Shown: positions 1 through 10,487 of the stretch, in pieces | How positions within the stretch are numbered: position 1 is the stretch's first letter | Layout: each line of letters starts with the position of its first letter | DNA from: Xanthobacteraceae bacterium | GTDB taxonomy: Bacteria > Pseudomonadota > Alphaproteobacteria > Rhizobiales > Xanthobacteraceae | Assembly (NCBI GenBank): GCA_019750915.1 | Contig: JAIENY010000067.1 | Location: 35,363 to 99,362, forward strand | Direction: 5' to 3' | Length of the DNA stretch: 64,000 nucleotides | Notes under the pieces: model-generated | What the model was told of the DNA's origin: nothing | Databases searched by the model: none | What the model saw: only the letters and a program-made list of their open reading frames with translations | Translations under genes and position numbers: made by a program

Positions 1-502
1 TCAGCCACGCGTCGGCATTGTAAACGTCGTCCGGTGTCGGGATGACATTGAAGTCGCCGGCCAGCACGAACGGTTCTTCGGACTTAAGCCGCTCGCGTGC
101 GTAGGCGATGAGCCGATCCATCCATTTGAGCTTGTAGGGATACTTCTCGGTGTTGACCGGATTGCCGTTCGGCAGATACAGGCACGCAATGCGGAATGTC
201 CCCGACGTGTGGGAGACGACGCCTTCGATGAAACGGGCGTGCAAGTCCTCCGCGTCACCGGCGAGCTGCGGCTTGGTTTCCTCGAACCGAAATTTCGACA
301 GCAGAGCGACGCCGTTGAATGTCTTTTGGCCGTGCGTCACCACGTTATAGCCCAGCGCCTCAATCGGCTCGCGCGGAAACGCCTCGTCGAGGCATTTGAT
401 TTCCTGCAGGCAGACGATGTCCGGTTCGCGCTCCTTAAGCCATGTCAGCAGATGATCGAGCCGCTGGCGCACCGAATTGACGTTCCAGGTCGCGATGCGC
501 AT
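1..502 (-). CDS. xthA: Exodeoxyribonuclease III, C-terminus cut by window edge
   Basis: XthA is an AP endonuclease and 3'-5' exonuclease of base-excision repair. Reading the minus strand from ATG at 502 gives an uninterrupted frame to the window edge, about 167 residues of a family usually near 260. It begins MRIATWNVNSVRQR and carries the metal-binding glutamate in CLQEIKC, the FNGVALLSK block, YLPNGNP and the catalytic GDFNV motif. These are the diagnostic exonuclease-endonuclease-phosphatase motifs of the ExoIII branch. It is followed by erpA's 3' end upstream on the same strand, only 17 bases away, so the two may be co-transcribed. The identification is secure; the C-terminal end is simply not in the window. 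Confidence 0.95.
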   Translation of the reverse strand, partial: MRIATWNVNSVRQRLDHLLTWLKEREPDIVCLQEIKCLDEAFPREPIEALGYNVVTHGQKTFNGVALLSKFRFEETKPQLAGDAEDLHARFIEGVVSHTSGTFRIACLYLPNGNPVNTEKYPYKLKWMDRLIAYARERLKSEEPFVLAGDFNVIPTPDDVYNADAWL

Positions 503-519
503 GATCAGGTCTTGTCAGG

Positions 520-849
520 TCAGATCGAAAAGCTTGTGCCGCATCCGCAGGATGCCGTGGCATTCGGGTTGTTCACGCGGAACGATGCGCCGATCAGATC
601 GTCGACGAAATCGACCTCCGAACCGGCCAGGAACGGGACCGAGGTTGGATCGACGAGGACAACAGCATTGTCACGCTCAATCACCAGATCGTCATCGGCC
701 TGTGTTGTCTCAACGTCAAACTTGTACTGGAAACCAGAACAGCCGCCGCCCTCGACGCTAATGCGAAGTTTCGCGCCTTCACCCTCGTTCTTGAGGATTT
801 GCCCAATTCGCTTTGCGGCGCGCTCGGAAATGGTCACAGTCGCAGTCAC
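520..849 (-). CDS. erpA: Iron-sulfur cluster insertion protein, A-type carrier
   Basis: This is an A-type Fe-S carrier (HesB/IscA/ErpA family) that delivers clusters to apoproteins in the cytoplasm. The GTG start at 849 is preferred because GGAGACGTGAC lies just upstream and the product (109 residues, beginning TATVTISERAAKRIG) has the family's usual length; the open frame continues to 921, but that extension looks unrelated. The three conserved cysteines are visible: one in GGGCSGFQYKF and two in the C-terminal SCGCGTSFS. The gene is divergent from the dGTPase-like gene at 941 and precedes xthA on the same strand. IscA and SufA share the fold; alphaproteobacteria usually annotate this position as erpA. 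Confidence 0.9.
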   Translation of the reverse strand: MTATVTISERAAKRIGQILKNEGEGAKLRISVEGGGCSGFQYKFDVETTQADDDLVIERDNAVVLVDPTSVPFLAGSEVDFVDDLIGASFRVNNPNATASCGCGTSFSI

Positions 850-940
850 GTCACGTCTCCATCGCGGGACGTTTGAATCTCCCGCTGGTCCATAGTTAAG
901 TGCTGATCGGATCAGAATCAAACCCCAAAAGGCCGAGTAA

Positions 941-2149
941 ATGACCGTCGGACAGGCGGCTCCAGCCGCCGTTTATCGATGCGACCCAGCCCAGAGCCGA
1001 GGTCGGCGGTTCGATGAGGCGCCAAGCCGGCATCGCAGTGCCTTCCGGCGGGACTCCGACCGGGTGATTCACTCGACGGCCTTCCGGCGGCTCAAGCACA
1101 AGACGCAGGTTTTCATCTTTCATGAGGGCGATCACTACCGCACAAGACTGACGCACAGCCTTGAGGTTGCCCAGATCGCCCGCGCACTGGCGCGTCAGCT
1201 CGGCCTCGATGAGGATTTGACCGAAACGCTGGCACTGGCCCACGATCTCGGACATCCGCCGTTTGGACACGCCGGCGAGCGGGCGCTGGATAGTTGCCTG
1301 AAGGCTTACGGCGGGTTCGATCACAATGCACAATCGCTGCGCGTCGTGACCAGTCTTGAACGGCGCTATCCGTTGTTTGACGGTCTAAACCTCACATGGG
1401 AATCCCTTGAGGGAATCGTAAAACACAACGGTCCGCTGACCGATGCAGAGGGGCGCCCGGTCAGAGCTTATGCGGAGCGCGGCATTCCTGCCGGCATCGC
1501 CGATTATTGCGAAAAGCACGATCTGGAGCTTTCGACATTCGCCTCGCTGGAAGCACAGGTTGCCGCGATCTCGGATGATATCGCTTATAACGCGCATGAT
1601 ATCGATGACGGCTTACGCGCGGGGCTGTTCGGGATTGGAGAGTTGAAGGCGGTGCCTTTGATCGCGGACATGATCATGCGGATCGACGCACGATTTCCCG
1701 GGATTGAAGACTCGAGGCGTGGAGCGGAGCTCGTCCGCGAACTGATCTCTTACTGGATCGAGTCGGTGCTCTGCGAAACCATGCGGCGCCTTTCAGCAGC
1801 CGCGCCGAATTCCGCCAGCGATATCCGGCGGCAACCCGGCGTGCTGGTGGCGTTTTCCGACAAGGCCGCACAAGCCGAACGTGCGATCAAGGAGTTCCTT
1901 TGGCACCACATGTACCGGCACGACCGCGTCATGGACGTCATGCGGGGGGCGGAGCAGGTGGTCGCCGACCTCTTTGCCCGGTATTACGACCACCCTTCGG
2001 ATTTGCCGGCCGAATGGGCTGAGCCCGCAACCCAGGAAACGGAAGGCGATGTGGCTCGCCGGATCGGGGATTTTATCGCCGGGATGACCGACCGTTATGC
2101 CATCACCGAACATCAACGGCTTTTTGACTTCACTCCGGATTTGCGTTAG
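941..2149 (+). CDS. Deoxyguanosinetriphosphate triphosphohydrolase-like protein
   Basis: This 402-residue cytoplasmic HD-domain protein belongs to the dGTPase-like family that hydrolyses dNTPs to the nucleoside and triphosphate. It shows the hallmark N-terminal block [22 protein letters not shown], then [17 protein letters not shown] with the first HD histidine, and [15 protein letters not shown] with the HD pair and the following histidine. Length fits the alphaproteobacterial branch (about 400 residues), which is shorter than the E. coli Dgt. It is immediately upstream of argS (48 bases) in the same direction. The exact substrate preference cannot be read from sequence. Confidence 0.92.
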   Translation: MTVGQAAPAAVYRCDPAQSRGRRFDEAPSRHRSAFRRDSDRVIHSTAFRRLKHKTQVFIFHEGDHYRTRLTHSLEVAQIARALARQLGLDEDLTETLALAHDLGHPPFGHAGERALDSCLKAYGGFDHNAQSLRVVTSLERRYPLFDGLNLTWESLEGIVKHNGPLTDAEGRPVRAYAERGIPAGIADYCEKHDLELSTFASLEAQVAAISDDIAYNAHDIDDGLRAGLFGIGELKAVPLIADMIMRIDARFPGIEDSRRGAELVRELISYWIESVLCETMRRLSAAAPNSASDIRRQPGVLVAFSDKAAQAERAIKEFLWHHMYRHDRVMDVMRGAEQVVADLFARYYDHPSDLPAEWAEPATQETEGDVARRIGDFIAGMTDRYAITEHQRLFDFTPDLR

Positions 2150-2197
2150 GCGCGCCGGACCAATCAGCCAACCACAGCCTTCCCAAAGGAGAAAACG

Positions 2198-3988
2198 TTG
2201 CCTGCCTCGACCAAACCGGCCCATCTTTATGCTGATGTTCTGGCGCGCGTTCATGGCATTTGCCGTGCGCTCGTGGCGGATGGCGTTTTGCCGGATACGG
2301 TCGATCTTTCGCGCATCGTGGTTGAGCCTCCGAAGGATCCTACGCATGGCGACATGGCGACCAATGCCGCGATGGTTCTGGCCAAGGAGGCCAAGGCCAA
2401 GCCGCGCGATCTGGCCGACAGGATTGCGGACAAGCTGCGCGCCGATCCGGTTGTTGCAGGGGTCGATGTCGCCGGGCCTGGATTTATCAACCTCACGCTG
2501 AAGCCGGCCGCGTGGTTCGATGCATTGCGCGGCATCGTCAGGGACGGCAACGCTTATGGCCGTTCCGCAATTGGCGGCGCGGAAAAGATCAACGTTGAAT
2601 ATGTCTCGGCCAATCCCACCGGGCCGATGCATGTCGGTCATTGCCGTGGCGCAGTGTTTGGTGACGCGCTGGCGAGCCTGCTGTCGTTCGCGGGCTACGA
2701 TGTCACGAAGGAATATTACATCAACGATGCTGGCGCGCAGGTCGATGTTCTGGCGCGTTCGGCGTTCCTGCGTTATCGCGAGGCGCTCGGCGAAGACATC
2801 GGGGAGATCCCCGAGGGTCTCTATCCAGGTGATTATTTGAAACCCGTTGGTGTGGCGCTGGCGAAAGAGCAGGGTGACAGACTGCTCAAACAACCGGAAG
2901 GCGAATGGCTCGCTTTGGTTCGAGCTAAAGCGATCGCCATGATGATGGAGATGATCAAGGCCGATCTGGCTGCGCTCAACATCAAGCATGACGTATTTTT
3001 CTCGGAGCGTTCCCTGACCACGGGCGTCGACCAGGTCGGAGCCACGATTGCAGGGCTGCGGGACAAGGGCGACGTCTACGAAGGCCGCCTGCCGCCGCCG
3101 AAAGGCGCGCCGGTCGAAGACTATGAGGATCGTGAGCAAACGCTATTCCGCGCGACGGCGTTCGGCGATGACGTCGATCGTCCGCTGAAGAAGTCGGATG
3201 GCTCGTACACCTATTTTGCCTCAGACATTGCCTACCACAAGAACAAGTACGACCGCGGCTTTCGCAACATGGTCGACGTATGGGGCGCTGATCACGGCGG
3301 CTACATCAAGCGCGTGCAGGCAGCGATCAAGGCGGTGACGGGCGGCGAGGGTTCGCTTGACGTCAAGATTGTGCAGTTGGTGAAACTTCTGCGCAACGGC
3401 GAGCCGGTGAAGATGTCGAAACGCTCGGGTGATTTTGTTACGCTGCGCGAGGTCGTTGATGAAGTCGGCTCGGACGCCGTGCGGTTCATGATGCTGTTCC
3501 GCAAGAACGATGCGGTGCTGGACTTCGATCTGGCAAAGGTGCTGGAGCAGTCAAAGGACAACCCGGTTTTCTACGTGCAGTACGGGCACGCACGCGGACA
3601 CTCGATCTTCAAGAATGCACGCGAGACAGTTCCGGCCCTTCCGGATACGGATCAGGGCAGGCGTGATTTTCTCGCAGATGCGAAGATCGAACGGCTCGAC
3701 GACCCTGTTGAGCTATCGCTGATCCGGCAGCTGGCGCAGTATCCGCGCATGCTGGAGGCAGCCGCTCTTTCTCACGAGCCGCACCGAATCGCTTTTTATC
3801 TCTATGATCTGGCAAGCGAGTTTCACGCGCTCTGGACCAAAGGCCGCGACCTGCCTCATTTACGCTTCATTATCGATAATGATGCAGAGATAACAACCGC
3901 GCGGCTGGCCTTGGTGCAGGGCGTCGTCTCTATTCTGGCATCGGGTCTTGCCGTTCTTGGCGTCCATGCTCCGAATGAGATGCGATAG
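2198..3988 (+). CDS. argS: Arginyl-tRNA synthetase
   Basis: ArgS charges tRNA-Arg with arginine. The 596-residue product has an N-terminal Arg-tRNA-synthetase additional domain, the class I HIGH-type signature as [11 protein letters not shown] near residue 145, a KMSKR loop ([13 protein letters not shown]) and a DALR anticodon-binding C-terminus ([11 protein letters not shown]). The TTG start at 2198 is supported by AAAGGAGA eight bases upstream and gives a natural N-terminus ([14 protein letters not shown]). It follows the dGTPase-like gene closely and is probably co-transcribed with it and the SPOR-domain gene behind it. Confidence 0.96.
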   Translation: MPASTKPAHLYADVLARVHGICRALVADGVLPDTVDLSRIVVEPPKDPTHGDMATNAAMVLAKEAKAKPRDLADRIADKLRADPVVAGVDVAGPGFINLTLKPAAWFDALRGIVRDGNAYGRSAIGGAEKINVEYVSANPTGPMHVGHCRGAVFGDALASLLSFAGYDVTKEYYINDAGAQVDVLARSAFLRYREALGEDIGEIPEGLYPGDYLKPVGVALAKEQGDRLLKQPEGEWLALVRAKAIAMMMEMIKADLAALNIKHDVFFSERSLTTGVDQVGATIAGLRDKGDVYEGRLPPPKGAPVEDYEDREQTLFRATAFGDDVDRPLKKSDGSYTYFASDIAYHKNKYDRGFRNMVDVWGADHGGYIKRVQAAIKAVTGGEGSLDVKIVQLVKLLRNGEPVKMSKRSGDFVTLREVVDEVGSDAVRFMMLFRKNDAVLDFDLAKVLEQSKDNPVFYVQYGHARGHSIFKNARETVPALPDTDQGRRDFLADAKIERLDDPVELSLIRQLAQYPRMLEAAALSHEPHRIAFYLYDLASEFHALWTKGRDLPHLRFIIDNDAEITTARLALVQGVVSILASGLAVLGVHAPNEMR

Positions 3989-4076
3989 GTTGGGATTGCT
4001 GCCGGGCCGGAGACAGGCAATGGCAGCGACAGGCGGCGGTTTCGATTAGAATATCGATCCACCGTTCCCGTAGGGG

Positions 4077-5621
4077 ATGCAGGATCACATGTCAGATCGA
4101 TACCGCGACCGGCCGTTCCCGCCCGACAACAATCTCGGGCGTGGTGCTTATGGCAACTCCACTCAGGAAGATGGCGACCCTCTGGCGGAACTTGCACGCC
4201 TGATCGGACAGGCGGATCCGTTTTCGAACTTCGGCAGGGATTATCAGAAGGCTCCGGCGCCGCATCAGCGAGCCGAACCGCCGGTTGATCGTTATCAGGA
4301 TGATGGACACGGCCATTACCAAGATGATTATGCGCAGGGGCAGGAGGACCTCCCGGCTTACGACGAGGAACTGCCGCCCGGGCCACCTTCGTGGATACGC
4401 CACGCCGCGCCGGCGCAGCCTGAGCCTGGCTATGCCGACGACTACGATCAGGTCCCGCAGGGGCATCGCGTCAACCGGAACACCAATTACAAGCTGGGGT
4501 ACGAGCAGCCGGTCTTTGGTCAAAATGAGCAATACGCCCCAGATCACGCTCTCGATCAGGACTTTGCGTACCAGGCGGATCCGCGCCTGACCGACCCGCG
4601 CCAAGCCTATCCGGCTGAATCGCGATATGACGACCTCCTCTACGGCGAGCAGCCGCAGCAGCAGACCGAATACTACGGATACGACCAAAACTATCAGGAT
4701 CAGGATCTCGATCAGCAGTATGCGCAGGAGCCTCAGCCCCAGCGCAAAGGCGGCATGATGACAGTTGCGGTTGTGCTGGCCCTTGCAGTGGTCGGCACCG
4801 CAGGCGCCTACGCCTATCGATCCTTTGTTGGATCGCCGCGCAGCGGAGAGCCGCCGGTCATCAAGGCCGATGCCGGGCCTAACAAGGTCGTTCCCAACAA
4901 TCAGAATGCGAACGGCAAGCAGATCTATGATCGCGTTGGCGACAGCGGTTCGGGCGAAAAGGTCGTTTCCCGCGAGGAGCAGCCGGTCGACGTGGACAGT
5001 CGTGCACCTGCCGGACCTCGAGTCGTCTTTCCGCCTCTGACGCAGAACGCCGCGCCGCCAACGCCCAGTTCGGTGGTCCCCAATACACGCCCGACAGGCC
5101 CGGGAGTTGCTAACGGCACCTTGAACGGGGATGCTCCGCGGCCGGTCAAAACACTGACCATCCGGCCTGATCAGGCGGACTCATCGGCGGCACCCGCAAC
5201 AACCGCGAGCGCGGTGGCACCCGCTCAGGCCGCGCAGAGGGCCCAGCAGCCCACGCGCGGATTCCCTGGCGCAGCGGGAGCGCCGATCGCACTTGCGCCG
5301 CAGACGCCCTCGGCGCCGGAACCGCGCAACCGCGTTGCCTCCCTTAACCCTGCGACCAGCGCCCCTTCGGCGACCGGCTCTTACGTGCAAATCTCCTCGC
5401 AAAGGAGCGAGGCCGATGCGCTCAACTCTTACCGGGTGCTGCAAAGCAAGTATTCGGGCATCCTCGGCTCGCGCCAGCCTGTTGTTCGTCGGGCTGACCT
5501 TGGTGAAAAGGGCATATATTACCGCGCTCTGGTTGGACCGTTCGCCAGCACAGACGAAGCCACTCAGTTTTGCGTGAACCTGCAATCAGCAGGGGGAAAG
5601 TGCATCGTCCAGAGGAATTGA
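4077..5621 (+). CDS. SPOR-domain membrane protein
   Basis: This 514-residue protein has a long low-complexity cytoplasmic N-terminus rich in Q, Y, D and P, one membrane segment (about residues 228-246, MMTVAVVLALAVVGTAGAYA), a long Pro/Ala/Thr-rich periplasmic linker and a C-terminal SPOR domain (from about residue 436, SYVQISSQRSEADALNSY, to GGKCIVQ). SPOR domains bind denuded peptidoglycan, and the topology resembles FtsN-like or DedD-like division proteins, so a role at the septum is likely. An internal ATG at 4089 is an alternative start. It lies between argS and nagZ, a cell-wall context that fits. Confidence 0.85.
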   Translation: MQDHMSDRYRDRPFPPDNNLGRGAYGNSTQEDGDPLAELARLIGQADPFSNFGRDYQKAPAPHQRAEPPVDRYQDDGHGHYQDDYAQGQEDLPAYDEELPPGPPSWIRHAAPAQPEPGYADDYDQVPQGHRVNRNTNYKLGYEQPVFGQNEQYAPDHALDQDFAYQADPRLTDPRQAYPAESRYDDLLYGEQPQQQTEYYGYDQNYQDQDLDQQYAQEPQPQRKGGMMTVAVVLALAVVGTAGAYAYRSFVGSPRSGEPPVIKADAGPNKVVPNNQNANGKQIYDRVGDSGSGEKVVSREEQPVDVDSRAPAGPRVVFPPLTQNAAPPTPSSVVPNTRPTGPGVANGTLNGDAPRPVKTLTIRPDQADSSAAPATTASAVAPAQAAQRAQQPTRGFPGAAGAPIALAPQTPSAPEPRNRVASLNPATSAPSATGSYVQISSQRSEADALNSYRVLQSKYSGILGSRQPVVRRADLGEKGIYYRALVGPFASTDEATQFCVNLQSAGGKCIVQRN

Positions 5622-5680
5622 CGGTGCTTTCCTTGGCCCCTTTCTTGACCCTTGGGGAGCGGGCAGGCTAATCGCGCCTG

Positions 5681-6709
5681 ATGGCAGTACGTGCGTTTAT
5701 CGTGGGTGTATCCGGCCTGACCTTAACCGGTGAGGAACGCGACTTCCTGCGCCAGGAAGAGCCCTGGGGCTTCATTCTGTTCAAACGGAATGTCGATACG
5801 CCGCAACAAGTTGCTGGCCTGGTGAAGGACTTACGGGATGCTGCGGGGCGTCCGGACGCGCCGGTGCTGATCGACCAGGAGGGTGGCCGGGTGCAGCGTC
5901 TGGGACCGCCACACTGGGTGCGCTATCCTTCTGGCGCTGTCTTCAGCCAGCTCTACGATCGGGATCCAAAAACCGGAATGCGGGCTGCGTGGCTGAGTTC
6001 CCGGCTGATTGCCGCCGATCTGGCGGAACTCGGAATAACCGTGGATTGCCTGCCGTTGGCCGACGTTCCGGTTGCCGGCGCCGACGCTGTTATCGGCGAT
6101 CGCGCCTACGGAACCACGCCGGAAAAGGTCACTGAAATTGCCCGGGCGGTTACCAATGGTCTTGCGGACGGTGGAGTGTTACCGGTCCTGAAACACATTC
6201 CCGGTCACGGCCGCGCGACCGCTGACAGTCATTTGCGCCTGCCGACCGTGGATACGGCAAAGAGTGAGCTTGAGCGGACCGACTTCGTATCCTTTGCCAG
6301 GCTTGCCGATCTGCCCATGGCGATGACCGCACATGTTGTGTTTAGCGCGCTCGATCCCGCCCAACCGGCGACGACATCTGCGACAATCATCAGGGATGTG
6401 ATTCGCGGATCCATCGGGTTCCAAGGATTGCTGATGAGCGATGACGTATCGATGAACGCTTTGACCGGATCGATCGCTGAACGCACCAGCGCCAGCTTCG
6501 CGGCCGGATGCGATGTCGTGCTCCATTGCAACGGAAAGCTCGACGAAATGCGTGAGGTGGCGGCTGAGGCGCCCACGCTTGCGGGTGAGGCATTGGCTCG
6601 CTCTGCGCGGGCGTTGGCATCGCGCAAACCCCCTCAACCCTTTGATCGCGCCAAAGCGCGCGCCGAACTCGACGATCTGATCGCCCAGACAGGGACCGCC
6701 ATCGCATGA
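5681..6709 (+). CDS. nagZ: Beta-N-acetylhexosaminidase (GH3)
   Basis: NagZ removes N-acetylglucosamine from muropeptides during peptidoglycan recycling in the cytoplasm. The 342-residue product carries the GH3 signatures IDQEGGRVQRL and KHIPGHGRATADSHLRLP, the latter with the NagZ-specific catalytic loop (Asp-Ser-His), and the nucleophile region LLMSDDVSMNAL. No signal peptide is seen, in agreement with a cytoplasmic enzyme. Its stop overlaps the scpA start by four bases (ATGA), so the two genes are translationally coupled. Confidence 0.95.
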   Translation: MAVRAFIVGVSGLTLTGEERDFLRQEEPWGFILFKRNVDTPQQVAGLVKDLRDAAGRPDAPVLIDQEGGRVQRLGPPHWVRYPSGAVFSQLYDRDPKTGMRAAWLSSRLIAADLAELGITVDCLPLADVPVAGADAVIGDRAYGTTPEKVTEIARAVTNGLADGGVLPVLKHIPGHGRATADSHLRLPTVDTAKSELERTDFVSFARLADLPMAMTAHVVFSALDPAQPATTSATIIRDVIRGSIGFQGLLMSDDVSMNALTGSIAERTSASFAAGCDVVLHCNGKLDEMREVAAEAPTLAGEALARSARALASRKPPQPFDRAKARAELDDLIAQTGTAIA

Positions 6710-7539
6710 GCGCTGAAATCCTTTCATTCGAAACCGGATTGCCGACCGAGGCAGATCTCGCCGAGGGCGAGCCAGCGCTTGTTGTCGACGTCGAGGGGTA
6801 TGAGGGGCCGCTTGATCTTCTGCTCGCACTCGCGCGCCAACAGAAGGTGGATCTGCACAAGATTTCGATTCTCGCGCTCGCCGATCAGTATCTGATCTTC
6901 ATCGAGGCCGCGCGGAAGCTGCGGCTTGAGCTCGCGGCGGACTATCTGGTGATGGCGGCATGGCTTGCGTATCTAAAATCGCGCCTGCTGTTGCCGGAAC
7001 CGGCGATGCCGGATGGTCCGAGCGCCGAGGATTTGGCGTCCGCGCTCGCCGCACGGCTGCGGAGGCTTGAACAGATCCGGGAAGCCTCGAATCGCTTGAT
7101 GACACGGCCGCAACTGGGCCGGGACATTTTTCCGCGCGGCCTGCCGGAACAGATCGCGCAGATCAAGCATCCGCAATGGAATGCGACACTCTACGATCTG
7201 CTGTCGGCTTATGCCGTGCAGCGCCAGCAGCGCGTGCTCGCAACAGTGCATCTGGCCAAACGCACGGTGTGGTCGCTGGCCGAGGCGCGCGCAACGCTGG
7301 AACGGCTTGTCGGCGTCACCGAGGACTGGAGCTGCCTCGACGAATATCTGATGAACTATGTGATCGATCCGTCGCAGAAGACGACCGTACTCGCATCGAG
7401 CTTCGCATCGGCGCTGGAGCTTGTGCGGGAAGGCGTGATGGACATCCATCAAAAGGAAGCATTCGCGCCGATTTATTTTCGTAAGCACTCGGCGGGTGGC
7501 GGGCAGGCTTCGTCTGTATCCGAAACACCGGTCGAGTAA
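6706..7539 (+). CDS. scpA: Segregation and condensation protein A
   Basis: ScpA is the kleisin subunit of the bacterial SMC-ScpAB condensin that compacts and segregates the chromosome. The 277-residue product has the kleisin N-terminal block EGYEGPLDLLLALARQQKVDLHKISILALADQYL and a C-terminal winged-helix-like end (VREGVMDIHQKEAFAPIYF). It overlaps nagZ by four bases and is followed by scpB after about twenty bases, the usual scpA-scpB order. Confidence 0.94.
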   Translation: MSAEILSFETGLPTEADLAEGEPALVVDVEGYEGPLDLLLALARQQKVDLHKISILALADQYLIFIEAARKLRLELAADYLVMAAWLAYLKSRLLLPEPAMPDGPSAEDLASALAARLRRLEQIREASNRLMTRPQLGRDIFPRGLPEQIAQIKHPQWNATLYDLLSAYAVQRQQRVLATVHLAKRTVWSLAEARATLERLVGVTEDWSCLDEYLMNYVIDPSQKTTVLASSFASALELVREGVMDIHQKEAFAPIYFRKHSAGGGQASSVSETPVE

Positions 7540-7560
7540 GTGGAAGAAGGAGAGCCCATC

Positions 7561-8331
7561 ATGGCGACCAATCTGGCAACCAAAGCCGTCAAGACGGAAG
7601 AAGTCTTGGAGGAAGTTGCTACAGAGCTCGTTCAGGAGGCTGCTGTAGATTCTTCCCCGACAGAAAACGCCGCCCGTCCCGAAGAGTTGCGCCTTCTTGA
7701 GGCCATGCTGTTTGCCTCCACCGAGCCGCTCGCTCAGGCCGCGCTGGCAAAGCGTTTGCCGGACGGAGCAGACGTGAAAGCGCTGCTGGAGCAGTTGCAG
7801 GCGGACTACACGTTGCGCGGTGTCAATCTTGTGCGTGTCGCCGACAAATGGAGCTTCCGCACTGCGAGCGATCTCTCCTGGCTGATGACGTGCGAAAGCA
7901 CCGAGACGCGTCGCCTGTCGCGCGCGGCGATCGAGACGCTGGCAATCATCGCCTATCACCAGCCGGTGACGCGCGCCGAGATCGAAGAGATTCGCGGCGT
8001 CGTGACCTCGAAGGGCACGCTCGATGTATTGCTGGAAACGGGCTGGATTCGCCCGCGCGGCCGCCGCAAAACGCCCGGCCGTCCGTTGACGTTCGGAACC
8101 ACTGAAGCCTTTTTGTCGCAGTTCAGTCTCGAACAACTTGGCGATCTGCCGGGACTCGACGAATTGAAGGGAGCGGGTCTTCTCGACACGCGTCTGCCGA
8201 CCGGCTTCAACGTGCCGATCCCATCGGACGATCCTTCGCTGCGCGAGGATGAAGATCCGCTTGATGCGGGCGATACCCTTGAACTTGCCCTGACCGTGCC
8301 CGTCGAACCCGAAGGCGAGGGTGAGAAGTAA
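7561..8331 (+). CDS. scpB: Segregation and condensation protein B
   Basis: ScpB dimerises through winged-helix domains and binds ScpA in the SMC complex. The ATG at 7561 is chosen because GAAGGAGA lies directly upstream; a GTG at 7540 would abut the scpA stop but has no such site. The 256-residue product shows the ScpB core RLLEAMLFASTEPL and the conserved RAAIETLAIIAYHQPVTRAEIEEIRGV. The N-terminal 40 residues and acidic C-terminal tail are low complexity, which is common in alphaproteobacterial homologues. Confidence 0.94.
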   Translation: MATNLATKAVKTEEVLEEVATELVQEAAVDSSPTENAARPEELRLLEAMLFASTEPLAQAALAKRLPDGADVKALLEQLQADYTLRGVNLVRVADKWSFRTASDLSWLMTCESTETRRLSRAAIETLAIIAYHQPVTRAEIEEIRGVVTSKGTLDVLLETGWIRPRGRRKTPGRPLTFGTTEAFLSQFSLEQLGDLPGLDELKGAGLLDTRLPTGFNVPIPSDDPSLREDEDPLDAGDTLELALTVPVEPEGEGEK

Positions 8332-8337
8332 TTCAGT

Positions 8338-8369
8338 GTTACGGCAGTTTTTCCGAAAACTGCCGTAAC
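8338..8369 (+). terminator. Hairpin after scpB
   Basis: A perfect 14-bp stem (8338-8351 with 8356-8369, loop TCCG) begins six bases after the scpB stop. There is an internal T run in the left arm but no T tract after the hairpin, so it may be a weak or factor-assisted terminator of the nagZ-scpA-scpB operon. Confidence 0.6.
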
Positions 8370-8554
8370 CAGCCTACCTAACGCTTTTGTAACCTTGCCG
8401 GCGGGCAAGAGCCTGTAACGCGTTGGCTTTTGCATCGTAATACTATGCAACCTGCGCAGGCTGATCGGCGGATCGCTAAGGGTTTTGGCAACATCGCGTT
8501 GATGAACGCGCCATCGAGAACAGGGCGCGGTATCAGATATGCGAGAGTTTTAAA

Positions 8555-10318
8555 ATGCTGCTTTTCCTTTTGGCCTATATCGGCGGTGTGCTGACGATCA
8601 TCAGCCCCTGCATCCTTCCGGTTCTGCCTTTTGTGTTCGCCCGGGCTGATCGCCCCTTCATGCGTAGCGGGCTTCCGCTCCTTGTCGGCATGGCGCTGAC
8701 TTTCGCGATTATCGCAACGCTGGCCGCAGTCGCCGGTGGCTGGGCCGTCGCCGCCAACGAGTACGGGCGGATCGTCGCCCTCGTGCTGCTGGCGTTTTTT
8801 GGTGTCACGTTGTTGTTTCCGGTACTGTCGGATCGGCTGACGCGTCCGCTGGTCGCGCTCGGCAATCGTTTGTCGCAGTCGGCCGATACCACCGAGAACG
8901 GCAGCGTCGTATCGTCGCTTCTTCTTGGCGTCGCGACCGGGTTGCTGTGGGCGCCCTGCGCCGGACCTGTGCTCGGCCTTATTCTGACAGGCGCTGCGCT
9001 TCAAGGCGCAAATGTGCAAACGACGCTGCTTTTGCTGGCTTATGCGTGTGGTGCCGCCACGTCGCTCGCACTGGCCCTGGTTGTCGGCGGTCGGGTTTTC
9101 GCCGCGATGAAAAGCTCGCTGGGGGCGGGTGAGTGGGTACGTCGCGGTCTGGGTGCGGCAGTCCTCATTGCGGTGGTTGCGATCGGGCTCGGTGCCGACA
9201 CCGGCTATTTGAGCAATCTTTCGTTGGCGCAGACATCGTCGCTTGAGCAGGCCTTGCTCGACAAGCTGAATCCAAAATCGACGACCGGAAGCGAGAAGTC
9301 GTCCGATCCGGGAATGATGATGGCCAAATCGGACGCCGGAGAAAAGGCGCTGCCTGTCGAAGGGACGTTGCCGTCGCTGTCGGGTGCTGTCGAATGGCTG
9401 AACTCGTCCCCGCTGTCTGCTGAACAGCTTCGCGGCAAGGTCGTGCTTGTCGATTTCTGGACCTATTCCTGCATCAATTGCTTGCGGACGCTTCCTTACG
9501 TTCGGGCATGGGCGGAAAAATACAAGGATCAGGGGCTCGTGGTCATCGGCGTCCATGCTCCGGAATTCGCCTTCGAAAAGAATATCGACAATGTGAAAAA
9601 GGCGGTCGCCGATCTGAAGGTCGATTATCCCGTCGCCATCGATAACGACTACAAGATCTGGCGCGCGTTCGGCAACGAGTACTGGCCCGCGCACTATTTC
9701 ATCGATGCCGAGGGGCGCATTCGTCACCATCACTTTGGCGAGGGCAATTACGCTGAATCCGAACGGGTCATCCAGCAGTTGCTCCAGCAGGCGGGACACA
9801 AGGTCGCATCGGCCGACGTTGTTTCGGTCAAGGCGACGGGGGTGGAAGCTGCGCCCGGCAAGAGCGGGGTGAAGTCACCGGAAACGTATGTCGGATATGA
9901 GCGGGCCGAGAACTTCGCATCGCCGGGCGGTATGGCGCGCGACGAAACTCGCTCTTACACGTCCGGCCAAACCCAGATGCTGAATGACTGGAGCTTGACG
10001 GGGACCTGGAAGGTCGGCGGCGAGGATGCCGCTCTGGCCACACCGGATGGCAGCATCGTCTATCGTTTTCATGCGCGGGACCTGCATCTTGTGCTCGGAC
10101 CCGGTGCTGACGGAAAGCCCGTTCGGTTCCAGGTGACAATCGATGGCAAGGAACCGGGAGATGACCGTGGCTCGGATGTCGCCGCCGACGGCTCTGGAAC
10201 AGTGACTTCTCAAAGATTGTACCAATTGGTCCGGCAAAAAGGATCGGTAATGGACCGCACCTTCGAGATACGATTCCTGGACCCCGGCGTGCAAGCCTAT
10301 GCGTTCACGTTCGGTTAG
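8555..10318 (+). CDS. DipZ-like cytochrome c biogenesis/thioredoxin fusion protein
   Basis: This 587-residue membrane protein appears to relay reducing power across the inner membrane to periplasmic thiols. Residues 1-230 form a CcdA/DsbD-like six-helix domain starting MLLFLLAYIGGVLTIISPCILPVLPF, with the conserved SPC and a second cysteine in WAPCAGPVL. Residues 275-420 are a TlpA-like thioredoxin fold with a CxxC in WTYSCINCLRTLP. The last 150 residues are a beta-rich domain (YVGYERAENFASPGG onward) as in mycobacterial DipZ. It stands alone between scpB and tatA. The electron-relay role is inferred from domain content. Confidence 0.86.
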   Translation: MLLFLLAYIGGVLTIISPCILPVLPFVFARADRPFMRSGLPLLVGMALTFAIIATLAAVAGGWAVAANEYGRIVALVLLAFFGVTLLFPVLSDRLTRPLVALGNRLSQSADTTENGSVVSSLLLGVATGLLWAPCAGPVLGLILTGAALQGANVQTTLLLLAYACGAATSLALALVVGGRVFAAMKSSLGAGEWVRRGLGAAVLIAVVAIGLGADTGYLSNLSLAQTSSLEQALLDKLNPKSTTGSEKSSDPGMMMAKSDAGEKALPVEGTLPSLSGAVEWLNSSPLSAEQLRGKVVLVDFWTYSCINCLRTLPYVRAWAEKYKDQGLVVIGVHAPEFAFEKNIDNVKKAVADLKVDYPVAIDNDYKIWRAFGNEYWPAHYFIDAEGRIRHHHFGEGNYAESERVIQQLLQQAGHKVASADVVSVKATGVEAAPGKSGVKSPETYVGYERAENFASPGGMARDETRSYTSGQTQMLNDWSLTGTWKVGGEDAALATPDGSIVYRFHARDLHLVLGPGADGKPVRFQVTIDGKEPGDDRGSDVAADGSGTVTSQRLYQLVRQKGSVMDRTFEIRFLDPGVQAYAFTFG

Positions 10319-10487
10319 GCCGGTCCTGCAGATTATTCCAGCCGGAAGACGAATTAACGGTCGTGACGGGAAAAGGGGGGTACGCTGTTTGGCGTACTCC
10401 TAAGTCCTTGTTTTCGACACCTCTTGCGCCTAATTTCAGGTAGAGAGAGGCCGGTGGGTCCGGCGCGTATATTCGAAAGGAAGCGGC